From: Mesorhizobium norvegicum
Lineage (GTDB): Bacteria > Pseudomonadota > Alphaproteobacteria > Rhizobiales > Rhizobiaceae
Length of the DNA stretch: 64,000 nt
Direction: 5' to 3'
Assembly (NCBI RefSeq): GCF_004919685.1
Contig: NZ_SMYZ01000081.1
Span: forward strand, 1-64,000
In this document: one piece after another, positions 1 through 8,831 of the stretch
Layout of the letters: the number at the start of each line of letters is the position of its first letter
Numbering within the stretch: the stretch's first letter is position 1
Translations under genes and position numbers: made by a program
The notes under the pieces: model-generated
Databases searched by the model: none
Told to the model about the DNA's origin: nothing
What the model saw: only the letters and a program-made list of their open reading frames with translations

Positions 1-1090
1 ATTTTATTGCGTTGTCAACGAGATTAGCTAGCGCCTCGAACAGCAAGTCGCCATCAGCGTCTATCGGCACCGCCGGCTGGCAAACGACTGCGAAATCGAG
101 GCCGCCTTCTTCTGCGATCGGCCCATAGAATTCAGCCAACGCGGTCACGATGTCGCCGAGATCGACACGTGAAAAATTCTCACGGCGGCGGCTCTGCTCC
201 ACCTCGGCAATCCGCATCAGGGCAGCGATCGTCGCCAGCAGCTGGTCGATGTCCGCCAAGGACTTCTGCATCGCAGCCTTGACAGGTGCATCACCCGAAA
301 TTGCACGCAAACTGCGCTCAAGGCGTGCGCGCAAGCGCGTCAGCGGCGTTCGGAGGTCATGGGCAATGGAATCGCCGACCCCTTTCACTTCCGCTATGAG
401 CCGCTCGATCTCGTCCAGCATCGTGTTGACGATCACCGACAGCTTGTCGAATTCGTCTTGGCGCTTATGAACCGGCAATCTTCGGTCGAAATGGCCCTCC
501 ATGATGGAACTACAGGCTCGGCGCACAGCCTCGACGCGCCGTAACATCGCCCGGCTCATCACCAGCCCGCCGATCAACGAAAGCGCGATCGCAGGGATGA
601 TTGCGAGCGCCATGGCCCTAGCGACGATTTCTTTTATTTCGTCCAGCGATGCCGTTGCACGCCCCAGTAAAAGTATGCTGCCATTGGTGAGGATGGTCGC
701 GACGCCGCGTACGCTCTCCGATCGCTTCTCCGCACCGTTGTCCAGGGACAGCACCAGAGTTGTCGGGATATCGAGCTCCGGCAATGTTGATGGCAGTATT
801 GCGATGTTACCGGCGAGCCGCGTGCGATCGGCTGAGAAGATGCCGAAGGCCTTTTCCTGCCGCTTGTCGATAGCCAATGCTTTCTCGATGCGGGCTGGAA
901 GGGATGCCGGATCATCCCGTGCGAAAGAACGCGCGTCGCCGATCAGCGAATCGTCGATCTGTTTGGTGAGATAGCCAACTGTCTCCCTGTAGAAAAACCC
1001 AGCCATCAGCAGAAGCGCGAGGGCAAGGATCCCCGCCGCGCCGATCGTGCGGCGGAAGCTGGCCGTTTGGAAGATCCTAGTCCTGTGCAC
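1..1090 (-). CDS. Sensor histidine kinase, 3' end outside window
   Basis: Membrane sensor kinase partnering the response regulator just upstream. I read it on the minus strand from a GTG that overlaps the end of the regulator gene. A membrane segment lies at about residues 17-34, a second at about 160-180, then a HAMP-like linker. The H-box reads DSIAHDLRTPLTRLR with the phospho-accepting His at about 244. The N-box begins (NLVDNAIK) exactly where the window stops, so the ATPase domain is missing from view and not necessarily from the genome. The gene is last in a minus-strand run of adaptor, RND pump, regulator and kinase, so it probably senses a pump substrate or envelope stress. The signal is unknown. 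The family call is secure; the start codon is inferred from the overlap and the lack of a better one. Confidence 0.85.
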   Translation of the reverse strand, partial: MHRTRIFQTASFRRTIGAAGILALALLLMAGFFYRETVGYLTKQIDDSLIGDARSFARDDPASLPARIEKALAIDKRQEKAFGIFSADRTRLAGNIAILPSTLPELDIPTTLVLSLDNGAEKRSESVRGVATILTNGSILLLGRATASLDEIKEIVARAMALAIIPAIALSLIGGLVMSRAMLRRVEAVRRACSSIMEGHFDRRLPVHKRQDEFDKLSVIVNTMLDEIERLIAEVKGVGDSIAHDLRTPLTRLRARLERSLRAISGDAPVKAAMQKSLADIDQLLATIAALMRIAEVEQSRRRENFSRVDLGDIVTALAEFYGPIAEEGGLDFAVVCQPAVPIDADGDLLFEALANLVDNAIK

Positions 1091-1754
1091 GAAGGACAAA
1101 CCCCCGACCACGAATCGTATGGATCAGCGGCAACTCATCTGCCAGATCGATCTTACGGCGCAACCGGCCGATATGAACGTCGACGAGGTTCGTTCCTGGA
1201 TCGAAGCGATAGTGCCAGACATGCTCGAAAAGCATCCCTCGCGTGACGACTTGCTCGGCATGCCGAAGCAGATATTCGAGCAGGGTGATCTCGCGCGGTA
1301 CGAGTTCGACGATGCGGGTACCGCGTCGTACCGTGCGGGTCAAAAGGTCAAGTTCCAGGTCGGCGAGCCGCAGGACCGTGGCTCGCTGATCGGGAGTGCG
1401 GCGCGCCAGCACCTCGATGCGCGTCCGCAGTTCAGCCAGCGAGAACGGTTTCACGAGGTAGTCGTCGCCGCCCGCCCGCAATCCTCTTATGCGCTCGTCA
1501 ACACTGGACAGTGCACTGAGGACCATAACCGGCGTATCCACGCCGCCTCCGCGCAAGCTTTCGAGAAGGCTCAGACCGTCTAGGCCAGGCAGTAGGCGAT
1601 CGAGCGTGATCACGTCAAAGGCCTGGGTTTTGGCTTTAGTCAACCCGTCCGGCCCGGTCGCGGCGTGCTCGACTTCGAACCCCGCCGCACAGAATTCGTC
1701 GACGATCTCATCGGCCGTATCTGCATCGTCTTCGACGACCAGGACCTTAATCAC
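1077..1754 (-). CDS. OmpR-family response regulator
   Basis: DNA-binding response regulator of about 225 residues. The receiver domain carries the acidic pair (VVEDDAD), the phospho-acceptor Asp in the TLDRLLPG strand, and the conserved Lys in YLVKPFS. A winged-helix domain follows, with the usual ending (DVHIGRLRRKID, then IRGRGFVL). Two GTG codons are possible; I chose the one giving VIKVLVVEDD because a purine-rich GGGAGAGGA lies upstream, while the other (nine codons earlier) has none. The gene sits about 80 bases after the RND pump gene and overlaps the kinase gene, so it is most likely co-transcribed with both and controls the pump operon. That target is inferred from position, not from a visible operator. 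Confidence 0.9.
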   Translation of the reverse strand: MIKVLVVEDDADTADEIVDEFCAAGFEVEHAATGPDGLTKAKTQAFDVITLDRLLPGLDGLSLLESLRGGGVDTPVMVLSALSSVDERIRGLRAGGDDYLVKPFSLAELRTRIEVLARRTPDQRATVLRLADLELDLLTRTVRRGTRIVELVPREITLLEYLLRHAEQVVTRGMLFEHVWHYRFDPGTNLVDVHIGRLRRKIDLADELPLIHTIRGRGFVLRAQD

Positions 1755-1835
1755 AGCGTGTTGTCCTCTCCCATTGGCCACGTTGTTGCTTCACCCCGGC
1801 GGGCGTCAGCGGGCCAAGCACGGCCGCTCCCCAAC

Positions 1836-4800
1836 CTATTCTGCCGGGACTGCGGGGAGCGCGGGCCGACGCCCGATGATCCGATACTTGACGCCCATCA
1901 TCAAGCCTGCAAACTGCTGCATGTAGAGGTAGATGACCGGCGTGGTGTACAGCGTCAGCAGCTGCGACACGCAGAGTCCGCCCACGATCGCGATGCCGAG
2001 CGGGCGTCTGAGTTCCGAACCGACGCCTGTACCTAAAGCGAGCGGCAGCGCGCCCAACAGCGCACAGAGCGTGGTCATTGTGATGGGCCGGAACCGCAAG
2101 ATGCAGGCTTGGATAATGGCTTCCTTTGGCGGCAAGCCGCGGTCCCGCTCGGCTGACAATGCAAAGTCGATCATCATAATCGCATTCTTCTTCACGATGC
2201 CGATGAGCAGGATGATGCCGACAAGCCCCATGACATCAAGCTGACCACCAACAAGCATAAGCGCCGCGAGGGCGCCCACTCCCGCTGAAGGCAAGGTCGA
2301 CAGAATGGTTATCGGGTGGATTACGCTCTCGTAAAGCATGCCGAGAACGATGTACACGGCGATCAGGGCTGCCACGATTAGCATCGGCTGCGTGCTGAGC
2401 GAGGCCTGGAAGGCCTGTGCGGTGCCCTGGAACCCGGTCTGCACCGTCGCGGACAGGCGAATCCGTGCCTGCATGGCTTCGACCGCCGTAACCGCGTCCC
2501 CGAGGGCGACGTTGGGCGCGAGATTGAAACTCAGCGTTACGGACGGGAACAAGCCCTGATGGTTGATCGTCAGCGGCGCCACGGAGCTACTGACCTTGGC
2601 GAAAGCGCTGAGCGGAACCTGCTTGCCCGAATTGCTTCCGACATAGATCGCATCAAGCGCGCCTGCATCGACTCGGTATTTCGGATCGATCTCCATGACG
2701 ATTTTGTGCTGGTCGGCTTGGGTGAAGATCGTCGTGACCTGCCGCTGACCGAATGCGTCGTAGAGTGTGTCGTCGATCGCCTGCGGAGTGATGCCGAGGC
2801 GTGATGCCGTGTCCCTGTCGACAGCGATGCTGGCATGCGGCGCCGCGGCTTGCAGGTCATTCGCAACGTCTCGGACCTGAGGAAGCTTGCGCAATTCGGC
2901 GGTCATCGTGTCGGCCCATCTGTACAGTTCGGGCAGGTTGGGGTCCTGCAAGGTGTACTGGAACTGCGTCTGGGAGCCGCGTGCGCCCACGTTGATGCCC
3001 TGTACAGCCTGCATGCCCACGCTGACGCCGGACACACCGGCCGTTTCCTTACGGAGGCGTGCAATCACCTGATCCGCGGACACGGATCGTTCCGACAGCG
3101 GCTTGAGGACGATCTGCAAGTTGCCGGAGTTCATGCGCCCGGAGCCGCCGAGGGTGGACCGGACCGTGTCGACCGCCGGATCTTTCAGGATGAGATCGAC
3201 AACGGCCTGCTGCTTGGCTGCCATCGCTTGGAAGGAGATATCCTGCGCGGCCTGCGTGGACCCGGAAATCAGCCCGAGGTCCTGTTGTGGGAAGAAGCCC
3301 TTCGGGATCGCTAGGAACAACTGCGCCGTTACAGCCAGCGTTGCGAAAAAGGAGAGGAGAACAAGCCTTGGATGTCCGACCACGACGCGGAGCGAACGGC
3401 TATAACCCCGCTGGATGAAGTCGAAGCCGCGTTCGAGCAGGCTGGATAAGCGGTTGGGCTTGGCTTCGTGACGATGGCCTTTGATCATCAGGGCGCACAT
3501 CATAGGCGTAAGGGTGAGCGAAACGAGCGCCGAAATGATGAGCGCTACCGCTATGGTGACGGAGAACTCCCGGAACAGCCGGCCGACCATGCCGCTCATC
3601 AGAAGCAGCGGGATAAAGACCGCGATCAGCGATGCGGTCATGGAAACGACCGTAAAGCCGATCTCGCTCGCCCCCTTCAAGGTGGCCTCAAGAGGGGATT
3701 CGCCGCCCTCGATGTGCCGGACGATGTTCTCGATCACGACGATCGCATCGTCGACGACAAACCCTACGGCGATCGTGAGTCCCATCAGCGAAATGTTGTC
3801 CAGCGAGTAACCCAACAAATACATCACGCCAAATGTGCCGATCAGGGAAACGGGAATCGTGACGGCCGGAATGATGGTCGCGCTCATGCTCTTGAGGAAT
3901 AGGAAGATCGTGAGGACAACCAACCCGATCGTAATCATGAGTGTGAACTGGACGTCGGCCACGGCTGCGCGAACGGCAACCGTAGAGTCACCCGCCGTCA
4001 TGATCTGGACCGAGGGAGGGAGGCGCAACCGCAGTCCTGGCAGGGCGGCCTTGACGCCATTCACGACGTCAACCGCGTTAGCGCCCGACTGCAGATGAAC
4101 GTCTATGAGGACAGCCTTCCGATTATTGTACCATGCACCCAACGTCGTGTTCTCGACGCTGTCGATCGCGCGTCCGATATCGCTGATCCTTATCGGAGAT
4201 CCGTTGCGGTAGGCGATGATTGCCGCGCTCGCGTCCGCCGAGGTGAGGAGTTGGTTATTGGCGTCAAGCGTGACCGAGCGCTGCGCGCCTTCGAGAGTGC
4301 CCTTGGGTCCGTTGGTCGTCCCCACTACCAGCGCGGACCGAACGTCTTCGAGGCTCATCCCGAGGCTGGCCAGCTTCATGGGATCGAGCTGGATTCGGAT
4401 GGCCGATTTCGAAGAACCGGGCATGTCCACGAAGCCGGCTCCCGGAATCTGGGACAAGGTCTGGGCAACCATATTAGACGCCGCATCCATGACCAGCGGG
4501 AGGGGGATCGTGTCCGACTGCAGCACGATGGAGATCACGGTGAACAGCGCCGGATTGACCTTGTGGTAGGTGGGCGGACTTTGCATTGCCTTTGGCAATG
4601 AGCCGCTCGCCGCGTTGATCGCCGCCTGAACGTCCTGGGCCGCGCTGTCGATATTGCGGCTGAGATCGAACTGCAGCGTCATGTCGGTTTTGCCGAGCGT
4701 ACTCGTCGACGTCATCTGGGCTAGGCCGGGTATGGTCGAGAATTGCTGTTCGAGCGGGCTCGCTACCGTGCTCGCCATCGTTTCCGCGTTGGCGCCGGGC

Positions 4801-4952
4801 AACGTGGACTCTACAGCGATGGTCGGAAAATCGACCTGAGGCAGCGACGAGATCGGCAGAAGCATGTACGCAACCATGCCCACGAGCACGATGCCGAGCG
4901 TCAGCAGCCCGGTCGCAATTGGACGCTGGACGAATATGTTGGAGACGCTCAC
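1836..4952 (-). CDS. RND multidrug efflux permease (MdtB/AcrB type)
   Basis: Inner-membrane proton-driven pump of 1038 residues, the normal length for the hydrophobe/amphiphile efflux family. The N-terminus starts directly with the first membrane helix (NIFVQRPIATGLLTLG). The proton-relay acidic pair of helix 4 is present in GFVVDDAIVVIEN, and the second half repeats the topology, ending with helices that include GIVKKNAIMMIDF. It overlaps the adaptor gene by four bases (ATGA), a sign of translational coupling. The sequence resembles MdtB/MdtC more than AcrB. I see no outer-membrane channel gene in the window, so the pump may borrow a TolC-type channel encoded elsewhere. Substrates (flavonoids, antibiotics or bile-like compounds) cannot be told from sequence. 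Confidence 0.93.
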   Translation of the reverse strand: MSVSNIFVQRPIATGLLTLGIVLVGMVAYMLLPISSLPQVDFPTIAVESTLPGANAETMASTVASPLEQQFSTIPGLAQMTSTSTLGKTDMTLQFDLSRNIDSAAQDVQAAINAASGSLPKAMQSPPTYHKVNPALFTVISIVLQSDTIPLPLVMDAASNMVAQTLSQIPGAGFVDMPGSSKSAIRIQLDPMKLASLGMSLEDVRSALVVGTTNGPKGTLEGAQRSVTLDANNQLLTSADASAAIIAYRNGSPIRISDIGRAIDSVENTTLGAWYNNRKAVLIDVHLQSGANAVDVVNGVKAALPGLRLRLPPSVQIMTAGDSTVAVRAAVADVQFTLMITIGLVVLTIFLFLKSMSATIIPAVTIPVSLIGTFGVMYLLGYSLDNISLMGLTIAVGFVVDDAIVVIENIVRHIEGGESPLEATLKGASEIGFTVVSMTASLIAVFIPLLLMSGMVGRLFREFSVTIAVALIISALVSLTLTPMMCALMIKGHRHEAKPNRLSSLLERGFDFIQRGYSRSLRVVVGHPRLVLLSFFATLAVTAQLFLAIPKGFFPQQDLGLISGSTQAAQDISFQAMAAKQQAVVDLILKDPAVDTVRSTLGGSGRMNSGNLQIVLKPLSERSVSADQVIARLRKETAGVSGVSVGMQAVQGINVGARGSQTQFQYTLQDPNLPELYRWADTMTAELRKLPQVRDVANDLQAAAPHASIAVDRDTASRLGITPQAIDDTLYDAFGQRQVTTIFTQADQHKIVMEIDPKYRVDAGALDAIYVGSNSGKQVPLSAFAKVSSSVAPLTINHQGLFPSVTLSFNLAPNVALGDAVTAVEAMQARIRLSATVQTGFQGTAQAFQASLSTQPMLIVAALIAVYIVLGMLYESVIHPITILSTLPSAGVGALAALMLVGGQLDVMGLVGIILLIGIVKKNAIMMIDFALSAERDRGLPPKEAIIQACILRFRPITMTTLCALLGALPLALGTGVGSELRRPLGIAIVGGLCVSQLLTLYTTPVIYLYMQQFAGLMMGVKYRIIGRRPALPAVPAE

Positions 4953-6202
4953 ACTCGATCCCTTCGATGGCCCAAAGCTTCGCCTGCCGCGTCCTGCGAT
5001 CCGGCGCTCTGCGTCGACACTTTCATCCCGGGCTTCAGGCTGTATTGCCCCTCGGTGACGACCGTATCGCCGGCATTCAAGCCCGAAGCAATCACGGTGA
5101 CGTCGCCGGCTACGCGTTTGACCGTCACCTGGCGCTGGACCAGCGTCGAGTCCTCCGGCTTGACCAGATAGACGTAAGTGCCGTTGGCCGACTGCTGAAC
5201 GGCACTTGATGGAACCGAAGTCGCCTCGGACAGAAGCACGCTCTGGAACAGGGCACTGACGAACTGCCCCGGCTTCAGTTGATGGTCCTTGTTCGGGAAA
5301 GTCGCCTTCAATTTGATGGTAGCCGTCGCGGGATCGATATGATTGTCGACGAGGCTCAAAGTTCCCGTGTCGAGCATCCTGCTATCGTTGGCCGCTAGGG
5401 CGGTGACGGAAATCGCGGACGCTGGCGTTCCGACCGGCCAGTCAGCGACGGCGTCCGCCGGCACGGTAAACACGACCGAAATCGGCTCGAGCTGATTGAT
5501 TGTCACAATCCCCAGATCGGTCGAAGTGATCATGTTGCCCGCATCGATCATCCGGATGCCCGCCACGCCGTCGATCGGCGAGGTGATGGTGGTGTAGTCT
5601 ATCTGGGTCTGCGCGTTCTCGATGGCGGCTTTGTCCGCCAAAATCGTCGCCTCCGTCTGGGCGATCTGCGCCTTTTGCGTATCGAGGACCTGGCCCGTGG
5701 CAAAGCCTTTCTGGGCAAGGCTCGAAACGCGTTGCAGATCCGCTTGAGCATTGGTGAGTTGTGCCTGATCCTTGGCCAGCGTCGCTTCGGCCTGATGCAG
5801 AGGTCCAAGGAAGGGTTTCGGGTCCAGGCGGGCGAGCACATCGTGCGCATGCACCATCTGGCCTTCAGTGAAGACGATATCGTTGATCTGCCCATTGGCG
5901 CGAGGCTTGACTGTCACGCTGTTGAAGGGTTGCACGGTTCCGAGCCCTGTGACCCGGATCGGAACGTTCCCAAGTTGCGCCTGCGCTGCCTTGACCACAA
6001 TGGGAGGCGCCGGTGCGACAGTTGCGAGCGCGACGGCGTCCGAAGGGCGAGCGCTGCTGTAGGCATAGATGGCAAAAGAGCTACCGCCCAAGAAGACGAT
6101 CGCGAACATTAATCGCAGCGACCGCGACCTGCGGAACTTCTCAGCGGGAAGGGTCTGTTGCGCCAAAGGCTCGTGCGGTTTGTCTGGGGCCTGTTCGAGC
6201 AT
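4949..6202 (-). CDS. Periplasmic adaptor of RND pump (MdtA-like)
   Basis: Membrane fusion protein of about 417 residues linking the inner-membrane pump to an outer-membrane channel. An N-terminal anchor helix (LMFAIVFLGGSSFAIYAY) is followed by a lipoyl-like half motif, a long alpha-hairpin rich in Ala/Gln (roughly residues 110-190), the second lipoyl half with GVAGIRMIDAGNMI, and a beta-barrel domain. I chose the ATG at 6202 because an AGGAG stands six bases before it; an in-frame ATG 13 codons upstream lacks a ribosome site. It is the first gene of the efflux operon, so the promoter should lie within 6203-6400, where the upstream DNA is already remnant. Confidence 0.9.
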   Translation of the reverse strand: MLEQAPDKPHEPLAQQTLPAEKFRRSRSLRLMFAIVFLGGSSFAIYAYSSARPSDAVALATVAPAPPIVVKAAQAQLGNVPIRVTGLGTVQPFNSVTVKPRANGQINDIVFTEGQMVHAHDVLARLDPKPFLGPLHQAEATLAKDQAQLTNAQADLQRVSSLAQKGFATGQVLDTQKAQIAQTEATILADKAAIENAQTQIDYTTITSPIDGVAGIRMIDAGNMITSTDLGIVTINQLEPISVVFTVPADAVADWPVGTPASAISVTALAANDSRMLDTGTLSLVDNHIDPATATIKLKATFPNKDHQLKPGQFVSALFQSVLLSEATSVPSSAVQQSANGTYVYLVKPEDSTLVQRQVTVKRVAGDVTVIASGLNAGDTVVTEGQYSLKPGMKVSTQSAGSQDAAGEALGHRRDRV

Positions 6203-6389
6203 TCGGATCTCCTGGTGACAGTGCATAAACGGCACGCTCAAAGACCGTTCTGTTGCACTGCAGCATTACGTCGGAAATCCCTTTGCGCTATTAAAATCGG
6301 TGTTAAGAAACGTTGCGTAAGCAGCCATGAGTAATTCTCCGTGGAATATAGGAGCACGACCGAGGCCTTGCGCATAGCAACCGAACCGT

Positions 6390-6645
6390 TATGGAGCGTG
6401 ATCAGCTTCAGCGGCAGTCCGGCCTTGAAGAAAACGCCCAAAACTGAGATCTGTGCCAGCGATCTGCGCCTGCTCGGGGAAGATCAGTCTGGCGACCTAG
6501 CCGAGCAGCGTAAAGTTGTCGACCAGCGTGGAACTCATGGCGACAATCAGGCCAGGCACATCCGGGTTTCCAGACCGGTATGAAGGGCCTGGGCGCCAGC
6601 ACGGCCGGCGCATTGCTCATGATATTGGAGAGGACCGCGGAGAAG
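6390..6645 (-). pseudogene. Remnant of ArsB/SLC13-type anion permease
   Basis: Two reading frames on the minus strand together give the C-terminal part of an anion or arsenite-type permease. One frame reads FSAVLSNIMSNAPAVL, the other reads VAMSSTLVDNFTLLG, a TAG stop (6497-6499), then VARLIFPEQAQIAGTDLSF. These are the family's re-entrant and SN(x)PAV motifs. A third frame continues with GVFFKAGLPLKLITL. At least two frameshifts and one stop separate them, so the gene is dead. Only the last quarter of a normal permease remains. The exact subfamily (ArsB, NhaD or YbiR-like) is uncertain. Confidence 0.6.
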
Positions 6646-6782
6646 CCCGACAGGCGCCGTCGCGCGCCGGCGCAGACCCCTTCCTAGACTAGCGACAAGG
6701 TATTCGCCCTCGACTTAGAGGTCTCTCCCAAAAACGAGCCTGTCTACATTGCTGCGTTCATTCATCCTTACCCCGGCCTTTA

Positions 6783-7416
6783 TCAACCAAAGACAGCTGC
6801 GGCCGATTTGATAGTGATGCCACCATCGGGGCTTCGGCGCATCTGACGTCCCGTGGCGGCGCAAAAGACAGTCGGCAGTTGCAGCGCTGGCGGCACCCGT
6901 GACCAGAGCGTTCGCATGATTTCCCGGCCATGCCGAGTTTTCCGAATGGCGCTTCCAGACACGACGCGCTGAGACCAGCGGAAGCCGATTTCATGGAAAT
7001 ACAGGTCGGCATGTTGCGGGCTGATATGGTGAAAGACGCCGGCGATCGTCCGCCGCACGCGGGAATTGAAACCCTCCACCTAATTGACGTGGACCGTGTC
7101 GCGAAGATATTCGTGGCTGGAATGCTTCACGGGTCTCATGCTTGGCAAAACTCTCGCCTATGGCCATGAATGCCTTCGCCTCATCCGAGGCGGAATCCAA
7201 GTAGAGAAAATTTGAGTTCGTTTTCAATCGCCTCGGCATGGAGCAATAGGAGCGCGGACCAACAAAAATACCAACAAAATATTTCTGTGGATTGGTTCGG
7301 TTCCCGAATAATGCCCCATCCATCCATGACACTGCATCAAGGTCGCGGTGCCGTTTCCTCCTATGGCGGGACGAGGTCGGGGGGGGCCGCCGTTTGGCTG
7401 TTTTCCACGGTCGCAA
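6783..7416 (-). pseudogene. Degenerate IS1595-family transposase
   Basis: The minus strand carries the C-terminal half of an ISXO2-type DDE transposase. One frame gives DSASDEAKAFMAIGESFAKHET and a second gives HSSHEYLRDTVHVN, then a TAG stop, then VEGFNSRVRRTIAGVFHHIS, which matches the family's conserved last catalytic region (normally VEGFWSLLKRGI-GVYHHVS). One frameshift and one stop break it. I did not find terminal inverted repeats or a target-site duplication, so the element's ends are undefined. Its 5' part seems to have been lost where the fixV-like remnant begins on the other strand. Confidence 0.65.
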
Positions 7417-7908
7417 AACGGCCCGGCAAGGGGCGGTCTTCGTCGGCAGCCACCGCTTGCAGGGGCACGAGCTCCGCGAAATCGGCTTTCGCTCCTATTT
7501 CCGTGACAACGCGCCGAGTTTCGAGGTGCTCGATACGCTCGTGACCCTCGAGAAGCGGCAGATCACATACGAGACCACGCTGGATCTCATGCACGGCAAC
7601 CTGAGCTCGTCGGCTTCTGTATGGTCGGCGGGGGCAGGGGGCCATCAGGAGCTCCGCGAGGTGCGCAAAGCTCAAGACGCTGTCGCGATTGTGAATGAAA
7701 TCACGCCGGAGTCGCGGTCGGCCCTCGTAGATGGCATCGTCGCGATGGCGGTCGCCACGCCACTGCGCCCAGCTTTGCCAGGAGCTGATTAGGCTGATGG
7801 CCCGGGCCATCAGCACCGGCACCGCGGCGACGCCGGGGCAGACATTCTGCCGTTCGATATCATCTACCGGAGCTATATGAAACTGATGGAATTCTATCAT
7901 GAGCGCAG
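7377..7908 (+). pseudogene. Decayed second copy of the LacI-family regulator (fixV-like)
   Basis: This stretch reads, across several frames, as the C-terminal half of the LacI-family protein encoded intact at 56123-57154. Matching blocks include VFVGSHRLQGHELREIGF (intact copy VFVGSHRFQGQELREVGF), RQITYETTLDLM, VAIVNEITPESR and GQTF-LPF. The DNA-binding domain is absent, a frameshift lies near 7430, and the segment around 7610-7680 has diverged. It is followed by the same kind of palindrome and the same gene order (TIM-barrel start, nifA pieces) as the intact locus, so it is a remnant of a duplicated or independently acquired module rather than a chance similarity. Confidence 0.8.
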
Positions 7909-7910
7909 AG

Positions 7911-7933
7911 TTTCCTTTCGCGAATGAAAGAAA
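7911..7933. promoter_or_regulatory. LacI-type operator palindrome, remnant module
   Basis: A 23-base palindrome with arms TTTCCTTTC and GAATGAAAGAAA around a central CG. It lies directly after the fixV-like remnant, at the same place as the palindrome at 56068-56090 in the intact module; arms match and only the four central bases differ. LacI/GalR proteins favour such sites with a central CG. Binding by FixV is an inference. Confidence 0.55.
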
Positions 7934-8033
7934 GCTCGATTGACTCTCCCGCCCCATTCCCGTCTCGTGAATCAACGTGCGGTTGCGGCGTGCAGAAGCC
8001 AGTCGACGGTCGCGATTCATGAAAGGAAACCCC

Positions 8034-8123
8034 ATGGCAAGGCATCGCACCGCTGTGCACTCGACCACGTTGCAGCGCCCCGACTTACGGCTAAGGCGTT
8101 TTTCGCGCTTGCCCGTGACCAGT
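8034..8123 (+). pseudogene. N-terminal scrap of a TIM-barrel sugar isomerase/epimerase gene
   Basis: After a good ribosome site (GAAAGGAAA) an ATG opens a reading frame that soon shifts; the neighbouring frame reads CALDHVAAPRLTAKAFFALARDQ, the typical start of xylose-isomerase-like TIM-barrel proteins. The sequence then runs abruptly into the middle of nifA. The equivalent gene in the intact module (55620-55941) is also broken but retains a longer N-terminal part. The substrate is unknown. Confidence 0.5.
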
Positions 8124-8129
8124 CAAAAT

Positions 8130-8580
8130 CCGCAACCAAGCGGTGGACCCGGCTTTCAACGCCGCCGACAAGGACGTGCTCGGGGCGTCCGACAGCATGA
8201 AAGTCTCGTTCATCGGCGTACCCATTCGCGTCGATGCGAACGTCGTGGGCACGCCGACCATCGACCGCGCCACGGACAGTGTTTTTTCGCGGCGGCGTGG
8301 AAGAGCGGACCGGGCAACAAGGTGCCGCAACTGGGCCGATGATGCCAGACAGGCCGGCGACTGAGGCTGCTCCTTGGGCCGCCGCTACGGTCCCGTCCGT
8401 CGTCAGCGACCAGGCACCGCTGGCGCCTCCCAGCGCAGCCTCTTTAAAGGTACGAGTATGTCAAATCGCGAGCGTGTCATCGCGGCCGTGAAGAGATGGC
8501 TCGGTGCAGACAAAGGCGGCGCCTCCTTGGACTGACGCCGCGCCAGATTGGATACACGCTGAGGAAATACGGCATCAGAT
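8130..8580 (+). pseudogene. nifA remnant (two short pieces)
   Basis: Two pieces of a second nifA survive. The first (about 8130-8285) encodes DPAFNAADKDVLGASDSM and KVSFIGVPIRVDANVVGT, nearly identical to the GAF-domain segment of the intact NifA at 53753-55576. The second (about 8456-8580) encodes NRERVIAAVKRWLG and then, in another frame, LTPRQIGYTLRKYGI, matching the C-terminal helix-turn-helix. The whole AAA+ domain is deleted. Fusion of the TIM-barrel scrap directly to the GAF piece marks one deletion end. M. loti strains are known to carry two nifA genes, so this may be the loser of such a pair. Confidence 0.8.
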
Positions 8581-8831
8581 CAAGCGTCCTTGAAAGGCTG
8601 ACCGAGGCAAATATCAGGGACAAATCAAGCGTTGGTGGCTGGCGGAGCCTTGGCCCGATGACGAGTGGATGCGGACTGAGCGTCGGGCCAATCCGACCCG
8701 GGAGGACAGCCCGCCCGACCTCGCGGGGTCAATGTGCTGACAATGGCGGTGTGAATGCACTGTTGGTCGGCCATGTGCTCCAGACCATCAGTTCATCCCG
8801 GATTCCCTCTGCGACTGAAACGGAGAAAAAC

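Noticed and set aside
8744..8759. Possible sigma-54 promoter before hisC
   Set aside because: -24 part is TGGCGG rather than TGGCAC and no NifA site lies upstream; too weak to list.
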